Origin: a virus
Direction: 5' to 3' (one strand)
DNA: 25,378 bases
IMG/VR virus record: IMGVR_UViG_3300001344_000023
Coordinates: 1-25,378 of that record
A model generated the notes under the pieces. It saw nothing but the letters and a program-made list of their open reading frames with translations. It had not been told where the DNA came from and searched no databases. The translations under genes were made by a program, and so were the position numbers. Positions 17,268-25,378 of the stretch are shown here, in pieces (the first letter of the stretch is position 1; every line of letters begins with the position of its first letter).

Positions 17268-18716
17268 ATGCGTGGATTTGAATACAAAACTAACCCTTAT
17301 GACCACCAAAGAACCGCCTTAGAAGCTTCGTGGGCCGAGGAGTATTATGCTCTGTTCATGGAGATGGGAACAGGAAAAACAAAAGTAGCCATAGATACCA
17401 TGGCGATTCTTTTTGAGGCTGGCAAGATAAATGCAGCGTTAGTTGTGGCCCCTAAAGGAGTTTATGACAACTGGGTTAAAAATGAAATACCTGCGCATTT
17501 ACCAGATCGAATCCAGCGCGATATAATGAGATGGTCTCCGGCCAGAACAAAAAACTTAGAAAAAAGATTAACCGATTTTATTGTTAGTGATTTTAACGGA
17601 ATTAAAGTGTTTGTTATGAACGTAGAAGCGTTTTCCACGAGCCGTGGGACGGAGGCCGCTCTCGCGTTTCTATATCAAAACCCGGACAACATCGTAATTG
17701 TAGACGAAAGTACCACAATCAAGAACCGCAAGGCGGCCCGGACAAAGAACATTGTAAAGCTACAAGAGTATTCTAAGTACCGACGCATCCTGACAGGTTC
17801 TCCTATTACTAAAAGCCCTATGGATTTATTTAGTCAGTGCGACTTCCTGCGTAACAAGGCTCTGGGTTTCAACAGCTACTTCGCGTTCCAATCGCGGTAC
17901 GCAAACATCCAACAACGCACAATGGGGCACCGCAGTTTTCAGCAAATCGTGGGTTACCGACGATTAGACGAACTTTCTGAAAAGTTAGACCTGTTTAGCA
18001 ATAGAGTTTTGAAGCAGGATTGTTTGGACCTTCCTGAGAAGGTTTATGTGCGGCGGGAGATAGAACTTACGCCAGAGCAAAAGAAACTGTACACCCAAAT
18101 GAAGAAGCTGGCTCTAGCTAAATTAGAAAGCGGGGAGCTTGCAACGACGGCGAGCGTTCTTACGCAGATAATGCGTCTTCAACAAATATGTTGCGGGTTT
18201 TTGCAGCCAGATGAGGGTGAGATAGAACCTGTGAAGAGTAACAGACTGAGAGAACTGTTAGACCTTACAGACGAGGTGCATGGCAAAGCCATAATCTGGG
18301 CCACTTACACGCATGACATATTGCGCATCGAAGAGGCCATAAAGGAGCGTTTTGGAGAAGACTCGGTTGCCACGTATTACGGAGGTACACCGCAGGACGA
18401 ACGACAAGATATTGTTACACGCTTCCAAGATAAGTCTGATCCGCTGCGCTTCTTTGTCGGTCAGCCGCGGACCGGGGGCTACGGGATTACGCTAACTGCC
18501 GCTAACACCGTAATTTACTTTTCAAACAGTTATGACTTAGAAATTAGACTGCAATCGGAGGACCGAGCGCATAGAATAGGACAAGGCAACAAGGTCACCT
18601 ATATTGACATGGTTTCGCCCGACACTATCGATGAGAAGATACTACAGGCCCTGCGAAGCAAGATCGATATTGCAGGTCAAGTTCTAGGGGAAGATGCTAA
18701 AGATTGGTTGCGGTGA
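17268..18716 (+). CDS. SNF2-family (superfamily 2) DNA helicase/translocase
   Basis: The 482-residue protein carries helicase motifs in order: Q-like PYDHQRTAL (residues 10-18), I MEMGTGKTK (about 31-39), Ia-like VVAPKGVYDNWV, II IVIVDESTTIKN (D146, E147), and III RRILTGSPI. Then come an IV region AIIWATYTHD, V GGYGITLTAANTVI and VI QSEDRAHRIGQ. The DRAHRIGQ signature is typical of SNF2 enzymes, which translocate along double-stranded DNA and are frequent in phage replication modules beside VRR-NUC and polymerase genes. AGGGA lies about 8 bases before the ATG. It is the only plus-strand gene and ends 6 bases from the convergent transglycosylase gene. Confidence 0.95.
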   Translation: MRGFEYKTNPYDHQRTALEASWAEEYYALFMEMGTGKTKVAIDTMAILFEAGKINAALVVAPKGVYDNWVKNEIPAHLPDRIQRDIMRWSPARTKNLEKRLTDFIVSDFNGIKVFVMNVEAFSTSRGTEAALAFLYQNPDNIVIVDESTTIKNRKAARTKNIVKLQEYSKYRRILTGSPITKSPMDLFSQCDFLRNKALGFNSYFAFQSRYANIQQRTMGHRSFQQIVGYRRLDELSEKLDLFSNRVLKQDCLDLPEKVYVRREIELTPEQKKLYTQMKKLALAKLESGELATTASVLTQIMRLQQICCGFLQPDEGEIEPVKSNRLRELLDLTDEVHGKAIIWATYTHDILRIEEAIKERFGEDSVATYYGGTPQDERQDIVTRFQDKSDPLRFFVGQPRTGGYGITLTAANTVIYFSNSYDLEIRLQSEDRAHRIGQGNKVTYIDMVSPDTIDEKILQALRSKIDIAGQVLGEDAKDWLR

Positions 18717-18722
18717 GGGTTT

Positions 18723-20216
18723 TTACGGAACTGCGCCACCTTCTGCGAAAGACTGGTTTTCCTCGCCCGTTGCAAACGGGCTGGGCAGCTCTTGTTCATA
18801 ATCATACGCCGCATACTGCTTAAAGACATTTTCGTTTGAAGCCTCTGGTCGCAGTCGTGGTTTTATTTTTGGCACGAGAACCTGCTCTACAACTTCAGGC
18901 TCTTGAGGCATCATAAGGTATTCACTTATTGTTTGTGCGGCAGGGGCAAACCCCGGTTGGTCAATACCCTCGGGCCGGACCCGTGGTTTTCCTACAGGGG
19001 CGGAGTTTTCTGTCAGTTGAAAGAAGTCTCCCATTGCGGGTAATATTTCATCCCTAGGCGCACCGTGAATAATTGAGACGTAATCACGGGTTTCCTCAAA
19101 AGGAGGTATTCCGTTGTATTTGCGCACACTTCCGGGGCCCGCGTTATATGCTGCAAGGGCCAAGGGCACCGTACCAAAGTCCTGTAGCTGTTGCTTGAGA
19201 TACCTAATCCCGCCAATCACGTTTTGTTTTGGATCGTTAGGGTCTACACCCAATTCTTTTGCCGTTCCGGGCATAAGCTGCATTAACCCTATTGCGCCTT
19301 TTTCACTAACGGGTCCCTGACGGCCTTTATTCTCTTGATATATGACACGCAGAACTAACTCTGGATCAACGTTTTGTTCAAGAGCTAGGTCTATGGGGTC
19401 AAACCCATAATCATTCATTATTTTTTGTCTTACGGCGATAAGCTGTTCAGAGGTAGCTGGTTTGGTTACGGCACCTCCTTCTTTAAAAAGTCTTTCACCA
19501 ACACCATAGGGCAGCGGCTCGTGAATAATTGAGACGTAATCACGGGTTTCCTCAAGTTGTCCCATAGTCTCAGGGTCCGTAAATTGAGACATGCTGTCAA
19601 GGTGCATCTGTCCACCACCAAAACCAAAGCTTTCTTCGGCCCCAAAATGAGCCCGCTCGGCTTCGTCAACCAACTGCACAAAATGCTCCACGTCCCTTTG
19701 CGCAGCTTCCTGCACGGTTTGCGCGGCTTTCTGTCCATAAGTACCCATTAAATAGTCTTGATAGTTTTGTAGGGGAGAACCCCGCAAGTCAGCCATTTCA
19801 CGGCCAAGCTGGTTTTGTTGCTGGAACAAACCCCCAACGCCTTGCATCGGGCGCTGTTGCGGTTCCGGATTCATAATTGAGGGGTCTTCCATCAATGGCA
19901 TCATTGGACCTGCGGTTGAAATATAATCAACTACAATTTTACCGCCTGCTTTTGGAGAAGGTTGAAGTCTATCTGGGGTTATTGAGTTGGCATAGGGGGT
20001 GGATATCATACCACCTTCCGCATAATTTCGAACTGCTGTACTATCGCCATGGCCCATAGCCGTAGAACTAAAACCTGCTCCCCCGGATAAACTAACATCC
20101 CCCGCTTGAAACCCGGACGATCCCGCGCCGTCTTTTATTAATTGCTCCCCTACACCACCACCGTAATATCCTCGGGGGTCGTATAAGACCGATTCCGCGT
20201 ATCGTACAATTGACAT
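18723..20216 (-). CDS. Virion-associated lytic transglycosylase (SLT domain), ejection-type protein
   Basis: Residues about 268-372 form an SLT lytic transglycosylase domain: [16 protein letters not shown] with the catalytic Glu295, [17 protein letters not shown], then [13 protein letters not shown] and [13 protein letters not shown]. It would cleave the peptidoglycan sugar backbone as DNA enters the cell. The N-terminal 220 residues are Gly, Gln and Met rich, and the C-terminal 120 are Pro/Glu rich, without known domains. The 11-residue sequence [11 protein letters not shown] occurs twice (222-232 and 374-384), exactly bracketing the domain and encoded by identical DNA. The start has AGGAG 8 bases upstream; the gap to the 1230-residue gene is 3 bases. 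No signal peptide is seen, fitting a virion role. Confidence 0.85.
   Translation of the reverse strand: MSIVRYAESVLYDPRGYYGGGVGEQLIKDGAGSSGFQAGDVSLSGGAGFSSTAMGHGDSTAVRNYAEGGMISTPYANSITPDRLQPSPKAGGKIVVDYISTAGPMMPLMEDPSIMNPEPQQRPMQGVGGLFQQQNQLGREMADLRGSPLQNYQDYLMGTYGQKAAQTVQEAAQRDVEHFVQLVDEAERAHFGAEESFGFGGGQMHLDSMSQFTDPETMGQLEETRDYVSIIHEPLPYGVGERLFKEGGAVTKPATSEQLIAVRQKIMNDYGFDPIDLALEQNVDPELVLRVIYQENKGRQGPVSEKGAIGLMQLMPGTAKELGVDPNDPKQNVIGGIRYLKQQLQDFGTVPLALAAYNAGPGSVRKYNGIPPFEETRDYVSIIHGAPRDEILPAMGDFFQLTENSAPVGKPRVRPEGIDQPGFAPAAQTISEYLMMPQEPEVVEQVLVPKIKPRLRPEASNENVFKQYAAYDYEQELPSPFATGEENQSFAEGGAVP
19064..19555. repeat. 36-base exact direct repeat bracketing the SLT domain (copies 19064-19099 and 19520-19555)
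   Basis: The copies at 19064-19099 and 19520-19555 are identical over 36 bases and lie 456 bases apart, a multiple of three. Both read in the same frame as [11 protein letters not shown]. The copy after the domain is probably the original, because IPPFxETRxYVxxI commonly ends SLT domains; the copy before it looks duplicated. Confidence 0.9.
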
Positions 20217-20219
20217 GTT

Positions 20220-23200
20220 TTACGCTCCTAAACTTCCAATACCACTTTTCATCAACTGTGTTGCCGAATCATTTGGAAACAAAGCGGCGTACCTAGTCCT
20301 ATCCACCGGGCCGGAGGTTTGTACAGGTGCCTGTTGAGGAGGCGCAACGGCCTGCCGGACAGGACTAGGCTGAGTAACCATACCGGTTTGTTGGGTGGGA
20401 GATCCCACCGGTACGGTATTCAAAGACCCTTGTTGGGTTGAAGGTGGTAAGGGTACTGTTTCTTTTTCCATTTCTTCATCTATTTCGCGAGGCACGGCGG
20501 GAAGTTCTCGACGTATCGGAGAGAAACCCAAGTCTTTTAACATATTGCCAATACGCTCGGCCACACGAATACGTTCCTTATCTCCCCGAGGCTTTCTCAT
20601 CATTGCAGCGAGAAGCGGCGGGTTGGACATAAGCTCAGACATAACATCTGTTTGAAGCGCGGCAGGAATGTCGTTGAAAATACGGCGCATGGTTTCAGCA
20701 CCTTGTCCGGCAGCGATAAGAGCGCCGGGGCCACTTTGACCACCAGTCACGAGCCGTTGTGCGCGAGTACCGAGCGCCGATCCAGTAATTCCTAAGTAGA
20801 AATCAAACAAAGGACCAGCCCGATCAACAAGCTCTCCAATGTCACCCGCTTTTTCCGACGCTTCAAAACGAACCATTTCAGATAAATAAGTTTTTAAGTT
20901 AGAAAGCTCGGCCTCGTTCATGACCTTGTTTTCTTTCATCCAGTCTACCAAAGATACGCGGCCAGAAGCCCCTTTGATAGGTCGGAACATGTCATCATAC
21001 AGAGAACTAGGGCTAAACGTTCCGGAGTGACTGCCGCCAGCTTTTGTTGCGGCCCATTCCAAAATAGAGGATTTAAGACCTGTCATCGCTTGTTCTTGCA
21101 TGTCTTCTGGAGCGTTTTTAACAACTTCCAAAAGTCTGTTTAATCCTTTGATAGGTGCCTTTGTGTTAATAGCTCGGGCTATGGCGGTAGTAGGACTTTC
21201 TGTACCGTAGACCCTGCGGCCCGTGTCGCTGACAACAGGGTTCATAAGGTCGTAGAAGCTAAGTTGTGCCAGTTCTTCCGCTTGTCGTTTCTGGTTAATT
21301 ACAGAGGTTTCTTTAAGAAGAACATTTGCACTTTCTGCGTTTTGAAGGTCAAATTTTAGTGCAGGGAACTGATCTAACACGTCTGAGTTTTTTGCTACCC
21401 ATTTAGCCAAAGCGTCTGGATTAACTTGACCCGTGTTAGGGTCAAAGGCTTCCGATCTAGCGTTACGAAGAATTTGCTCGGTAACTCCCCGAAGAGTACC
21501 AACGGTTGTTTCCGCGTCGGCTAAACCTTCTTCTACGGCAAACATGCCAATGTCATTGATTTGTTCTAACCGTAAGTATGCTGGATCGTTTCCACCCTGT
21601 AGAATACGACGAGCCAAAAGCTCTGGTCCCATGCTCGCGGCTCCCGAGCCTTTTGTTTTTGTAGCCTCGCCTGCAAAAGCACGAGTGAAGGTGTCGTTAA
21701 AAGCGCGAGAATAAGCTCTCGCGGTGTCATATTGAAAACGGTAATTGTCGGCAGAAGGGCCTAAGTCAACTCCGGTCAGATCATCGAACATCGCACCGGC
21801 CATATCAGAAGCAATTCGCGCCATGTTGTAGTCGGGGTTTTCTCCAGAGGAAAATTGACGAACGTATTTTAAGGCCATTCCGCGAAGTTCCGTAAGTTCT
21901 TTAGTAGTAAGTGGGGCGGTTACGACGCCAGAGCCATCAACTGTAGGCTGATTTCCCTGCATAACCATCAGGTCTGCGGTTTTATCCAGAGCATCCGCCA
22001 ATTGACGAGTGCGCGGTGTGGACATCCGCCCCCGAGACGCGCTTGCTTCTTGTCTAAGGCGAGTTAAAATCTCTTGTTGCGTTGCACCCTCGCCAGTCAT
22101 CGTGTCTACAATGCTACTTACCCGGTTTTCGTATGTTGTTCCGGCAAGTTTGTTTACCGCTTCTGTGGCTCGTTTCTGAGCCGTCCGTAATTCTGCAGAA
22201 ACCGGAGCGGGTCCGCCTAATCCTAATTCATCTGTTTTTCTTGTAACAAACTTTTGCAAAGCAGGCAGGTTGGCTTCAATCTCTTCCTGCATTTCTGGAG
22301 TTACACCGCGGAGCCGATTCCATGCTCGTATAAAACCGGGAACATTGGTAGATTCTCCGGCCTCGTCTGCAAAGGAGGTTATGTCAATTTCGGGAACGGC
22401 CTCCCATAGGATTTTTTCTTTAGTCCGAGCTTGATACAGTTGATTTGTAATTATGTCGAATAGTTTTTCTGAAAGCTGAATGTTGCTGGTTTCATCTCCA
22501 GAAACCTGCGAGAAAGCACTCATCACATTATCGGTTGCAAAGGCCATCCGTTCGTTTAGCTGGGCGCTAAATACGCCCTCGGCTAGATCAGCGGCGGTTT
22601 GAATAGCGTCTTGGTCACCTGTTTGTGCCATGGCTAAAATAACGTTTCTCAAAGCTTTTATAGACGCCTTTGAGCCTGCGGTTCTTTCCGCAGACAGGCC
22701 ACTACCTAATTGCTCTAGGGAAGCTTCGATAGCCAACAGTGCGGGAGAACCACCTTTGGCCCCCGCAGTCAAAGGAATCGGTTTACCATCTTCTCCAATG
22801 AGAAGTTCACCTAGATCATCTCCCGCCAATCTTGCGATTACGGCTTCTAAGTCTTCGCCCTCGGCCTCAAGAATATCTACAATCCGTTCCACAGCTTTTT
22901 GTTGGCGTTTAGCCTTTAAAGGGGACAAAACGGCACTTGCCCCTCCCTGTTCATAAGTTTGTTTTACTCTCTTCAAAGCTGGTAGAATTTTGTCATAATG
23001 TTTTACAACGGGAACCATTGGACTGGCCCCGACAGTTGCGCCTACGCCGCCCACGCCCTCAAAGAAAATACGAGCTAACGGGTTGCCCTGAAAATACGTT
23101 TCAGAAAAACTCGCGCCACCAACTTGACCGACGCCTGAGATCGCTTCCGCGGTAAGGAAAGGAATGGGTGCGGCGCGGGCCGTGGTGCCTGTTTTGGAAA

Positions 23201-23912
23201 GAAGGTTTTGCGCTCCTTGGAGCAGACGGGTTGACCGAGAAGGATTTAGACCTTTCTCGGTTAAATTTTTGACAAACTCAGCCGTTCCTACGCCTACGTT
23301 TTTAGAAATCATAAATGGGAATGGAAGCCATCCCAACACTCCGGCAGCCGTTTTTCCAGATTCATACGCCGCGGTTTGACTGGGGAGCATAGGGCTTTCA
23401 GGGCCAATTAGCTTATCCGTTAATAGTTCTCCGCCTTTGTAACCCGCCAAAGACCCCGCAATACCACCTAATAAGGCACTTCCCGCCTTTATATAGGGAT
23501 GGCCGGGGACTTTTGCACCAATTTTTGCTCCCGACATAAAACCGCCTAAAGATGTTGCGGCGGGCGCGATTTCACGTTCAAAGCCTTCTAAAAACGTTCC
23601 AGCTTCAATAGGGTTGCCCTCAGTGTCTACGGCCAAAAGATTAATTATTTGATCGTTAGTCAGCCCTCTTTCCGCAGGGGGCGTATCCTTCAATCCGGGG
23701 AAAGTATCAAACAAGGTGGATTGCCCACTTATTAACCCTTGGTATGATCCAGAGCCCAAAACTTCTTCGGCAAGCATTTCTGCAATCACCTGAGAAGGGT
23801 CTCGGCCTTCTCCGGAAAACCCTGCGACATACGCATCAAACTGCGGCTTGTCAAAAACCACAGGTTTACGATTAGGGGGGTTGCTGTCGGCTGTTACAAT
23901 TTCGGGTTCCAT
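20220..23912 (-). CDS. Very large internal virion / DNA-ejection-type protein, 1230 residues
   Basis: The protein starts MEPEIVTADSNPPNRKPVVF; its start overlaps the preceding stop by one base (TAATG). A glycine/alanine-rich hydrophobic segment lies at about residues 113-165 (FMSGAKIGAKV, SALLGGIAGSLAGYKGGELL), followed by other weakly hydrophobic patches, then long helical regions to about residue 1100. The C-terminus is a flexible Pro/Gln-rich linker and a short end motif (RYAALFPNDSATQLMKSG). I recognise no enzyme domain. Size, helical content and position between another large protein and a transglycosylase protein match podovirus-type ejection proteins such as T7 gp15 and gp16. A tail or baseplate role remains possible. 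Confidence 0.7.
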   Translation of the reverse strand: MEPEIVTADSNPPNRKPVVFDKPQFDAYVAGFSGEGRDPSQVIAEMLAEEVLGSGSYQGLISGQSTLFDTFPGLKDTPPAERGLTNDQIINLLAVDTEGNPIEAGTFLEGFEREIAPAATSLGGFMSGAKIGAKVPGHPYIKAGSALLGGIAGSLAGYKGGELLTDKLIGPESPMLPSQTAAYESGKTAAGVLGWLPFPFMISKNVGVGTAEFVKNLTEKGLNPSRSTRLLQGAQNLLSKTGTTARAAPIPFLTAEAISGVGQVGGASFSETYFQGNPLARIFFEGVGGVGATVGASPMVPVVKHYDKILPALKRVKQTYEQGGASAVLSPLKAKRQQKAVERIVDILEAEGEDLEAVIARLAGDDLGELLIGEDGKPIPLTAGAKGGSPALLAIEASLEQLGSGLSAERTAGSKASIKALRNVILAMAQTGDQDAIQTAADLAEGVFSAQLNERMAFATDNVMSAFSQVSGDETSNIQLSEKLFDIITNQLYQARTKEKILWEAVPEIDITSFADEAGESTNVPGFIRAWNRLRGVTPEMQEEIEANLPALQKFVTRKTDELGLGGPAPVSAELRTAQKRATEAVNKLAGTTYENRVSSIVDTMTGEGATQQEILTRLRQEASASRGRMSTPRTRQLADALDKTADLMVMQGNQPTVDGSGVVTAPLTTKELTELRGMALKYVRQFSSGENPDYNMARIASDMAGAMFDDLTGVDLGPSADNYRFQYDTARAYSRAFNDTFTRAFAGEATKTKGSGAASMGPELLARRILQGGNDPAYLRLEQINDIGMFAVEEGLADAETTVGTLRGVTEQILRNARSEAFDPNTGQVNPDALAKWVAKNSDVLDQFPALKFDLQNAESANVLLKETSVINQKRQAEELAQLSFYDLMNPVVSDTGRRVYGTESPTTAIARAINTKAPIKGLNRLLEVVKNAPEDMQEQAMTGLKSSILEWAATKAGGSHSGTFSPSSLYDDMFRPIKGASGRVSLVDWMKENKVMNEAELSNLKTYLSEMVRFEASEKAGDIGELVDRAGPLFDFYLGITGSALGTRAQRLVTGGQSGPGALIAAGQGAETMRRIFNDIPAALQTDVMSELMSNPPLLAAMMRKPRGDKERIRVAERIGNMLKDLGFSPIRRELPAVPREIDEEMEKETVPLPPSTQQGSLNTVPVGSPTQQTGMVTQPSPVRQAVAPPQQAPVQTSGPVDRTRYAALFPNDSATQLMKSGIGSLGA

Positions 23913-25378
23913 TAATTTGTGACCCCTTGTTGATTTGTGCCCTCTCGTTGATTAAAGATATGCTGGCGCAGGGCATTGGTAGTATCGCCATCTACTTTTT
24001 GTCCGGACTGCAAAGGCACCGTTGAAAGCATGTTCAATAACCGGTCTATTTCGAAGTTGTTTGACAAAACGGCCTGTCGTGTTTTGTCATCCTGAAGGCC
24101 GCCGCTTAAAGCTTGAAGGTTAGCTCTTTTCTGAGTAGTAGCTAAACGTTTTAATTCAATAAGTTTATTGGCCTCTGTTTCCGGGTTGGCCCAAAACCTG
24201 TCCGGGTCTGCAAATAGGACTGCAACTTTTTCCATCTCCGCAACCGGGAATCGCGGGTTAACAACCAGCGCAGACCGCGTAAGAATAGTAAGCCCGCGCA
24301 AGAATTGACGATTTGACTGCGTATCTTGGAAAGCTTTACGAGCTTGCGGGATAAATCCGCCAAAAGTGTTATCCAAAAATACTGCAAATCCCGCATACGG
24401 GCCCGTACCATTACGGGCCGCTTCCATGGCGTCTTTCATCAACCCAGCTTCTTCGGAAGACAGTGCCTGCGGGTTATCCCGCGTACCGCCCTTGGCCACA
24501 ATCCCAAGTTGTTCATCCAAAGCTTCCAAGTCTCTACCCGATCTTAACGCAAGTCGTTGTTTGTCCGCAATGTCGACAGCAATCGTATCGCTTAGTGGGT
24601 TAACACCCGTGGTTGGCATACTTACAGATTGACCACCCGCATCTAAGTATGTTCTTCCACCATCGTAGCTTAGTACGTTTCCTAAACCTTGGATGGCGAA
24701 GGCTTTGGCTGTTGGAGCGGTGTCTGACCCCATGTTGGAAACAGTAAACTTTTGTGTTCCGCCCGCATTCGCGTTATTAGCGGCTTCAATTGCCGCTTTT
24801 CCCGGGGCTGTCGTAATATCTACCACGCGAGTAGTTTGATTGCTCATGTTACGAATAACCTTAAAGACAGGCTCGGTATCGGATTCCGCTTGGAATACCG
24901 ATACCGCCGAATTATCCTCGGGATTGAATAGCACCAAATCGTTGTCTATGACTTTAAGAGATGGAGCCAATCTGTCTGCTTTAGCTTCAGCCTCTGCAAA
25001 CGCTTGCTTGCGAACGGCCATGCTTTCGTTAGCAATCTGAGTAAGCAGCGCCAAATCAAGATTACCTTGCGAAATATCCAGACCGCGCTCTTTAAACCCA
25101 TTAAGAACGTCATTTTGAAGCCGTGTAAGCAACCTATCTTTTTCAGACTCGCTACCGGTAAAGTCCTGCATGTCCTCTTGCAACAAGGCTTTGAAGTTTT
25201 GCGCTGTAATCTGCAAGTTTTCGCGAGCCGCACGATCAAGTGCATTCTCGGCGGCCGTAGCAATTTGCTGACTTTGAGCGGCGGCGGCGGCAATTGTGCC
25301 TTTGTGATCTGCCAGCGCGAGGTTGAAGTCGTGCCCTTTGTCCATCTGAGCCAATTCGTAACCGTTCTTAACACCAGC
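23912..25378 (-). CDS. Large virion protein, N-terminus cut off by the window end
   Basis: The frame is open to the window edge: eight codons (AGVKNGYE) precede the TTG at 25354, which lacks a ribosome-binding site, so the true start lies beyond 25378. The visible 488 residues begin with alanine-rich helices (GTIAAAAAQSQQIATAAENA) with coiled-coil character. Then comes a beta-rich middle (LKVIDNDLVLFNPEDNSAV, TAKAFAIQGLGNVLSYDGGR) and a helical C-terminal part. No enzyme motif is seen. It overlaps the next gene by one base and is probably the first of three ejection-type proteins, but this is inferred from order and composition. Confidence 0.65.
   Translation of the reverse strand, partial: AGVKNGYELAQMDKGHDFNLALADHKGTIAAAAAQSQQIATAAENALDRAARENLQITAQNFKALLQEDMQDFTGSESEKDRLLTRLQNDVLNGFKERGLDISQGNLDLALLTQIANESMAVRKQAFAEAEAKADRLAPSLKVIDNDLVLFNPEDNSAVSVFQAESDTEPVFKVIRNMSNQTTRVVDITTAPGKAAIEAANNANAGGTQKFTVSNMGSDTAPTAKAFAIQGLGNVLSYDGGRTYLDAGGQSVSMPTTGVNPLSDTIAVDIADKQRLALRSGRDLEALDEQLGIVAKGGTRDNPQALSSEEAGLMKDAMEAARNGTGPYAGFAVFLDNTFGGFIPQARKAFQDTQSNRQFLRGLTILTRSALVVNPRFPVAEMEKVAVLFADPDRFWANPETEANKLIELKRLATTQKRANLQALSGGLQDDKTRQAVLSNNFEIDRLLNMLSTVPLQSGQKVDGDTTNALRQHIFNQREGTNQQGVTN

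Noticed and set aside
1-25378. CRISPR arrays, tRNA or rRNA genes, insertion sequences, integrase
   Set aside because: No spaced repeat array, cloverleaf, transposase or recombinase was seen on reading both strands; the repeats present are tandem, iteron-like or gene-internal.
25354-25378. TTG at 25354 as the true start of the last gene
   Set aside because: The frame stays open to the window edge and no ribosome-binding site precedes the TTG, so the gene is treated as truncated.

Overview
This window looks like part of the genome of a tailed double-stranded DNA bacteriophage (or phage-plasmid). It is gene-dense, with 4-base start/stop overlaps and almost every gene on the minus strand. It carries a phage replication set: family A DNA polymerase, AEP-type primase, UvrD-like helicase, SSB-like protein, SNF2-like helicase and VRR-NUC nuclease. 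It also has a terminase-small-subunit-like protein and a run of very large virion-type proteins, one with a lytic transglycosylase domain. The host is probably a marine alphaproteobacterium, but that is only an impression from protein style. No integrase, capsid, portal, large terminase, tRNA or CRISPR array is visible.

Layout from right to left, the direction of minus-strand transcription. 25378-18723 is a virion module: a protein cut off by the window end, a 1230-residue protein and a 497-residue protein with an SLT transglycosylase domain; together they resemble DNA-ejection (internal virion) proteins. 18716-17268 is the only plus-strand gene, an SNF2-family helicase, which converges on the virion module. 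At 17206-17246 two overlapping divergent promoters share an operator-like motif; one drives the SNF2 gene, the other a long replication/regulation operon (17167-8665). That operon encodes a conserved phage protein, an SSB-like protein, primase, a 50-residue helix-turn-helix (HTH) protein, helicase, two small proteins, an XRE-plus-sigma-region-4 protein, an HTH-plus-alpha-CTD-like protein, a small DUF6378-like protein and DNA polymerase. 8509-280 is an accessory region of short genes, many preceded by a shared promoter/operator and followed by an intrinsic terminator. It includes a ribbon-helix-helix protein, a zinc-ribbon protein, a membrane-anchored HTH protein, a terminase small subunit, a VRR-NUC nuclease and a DUF932 protein.

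The main points of interest are regulatory. Three operon proteins carry sigma-region-4.2-like HTHs, and one of them also carries a domain that aligns well with the RNA polymerase alpha C-terminal domain. A near-palindrome, roughly CGCATAATATCSC, recurs at about ten upstream regions. A 16-base site matching the bacterial parS consensus lies at 5903-5918. GTTAC repeats lie just upstream of the terminase small subunit. A 36-base exact direct repeat brackets the transglycosylase domain in frame. The DNA polymerase has leucine at the Pol I position-762 equivalent, which is associated with temperate viruses; together with parS this hints at a plasmid-like or temperate lifestyle. Several genes shorter than 60 codons were found by hand reading and are listed.
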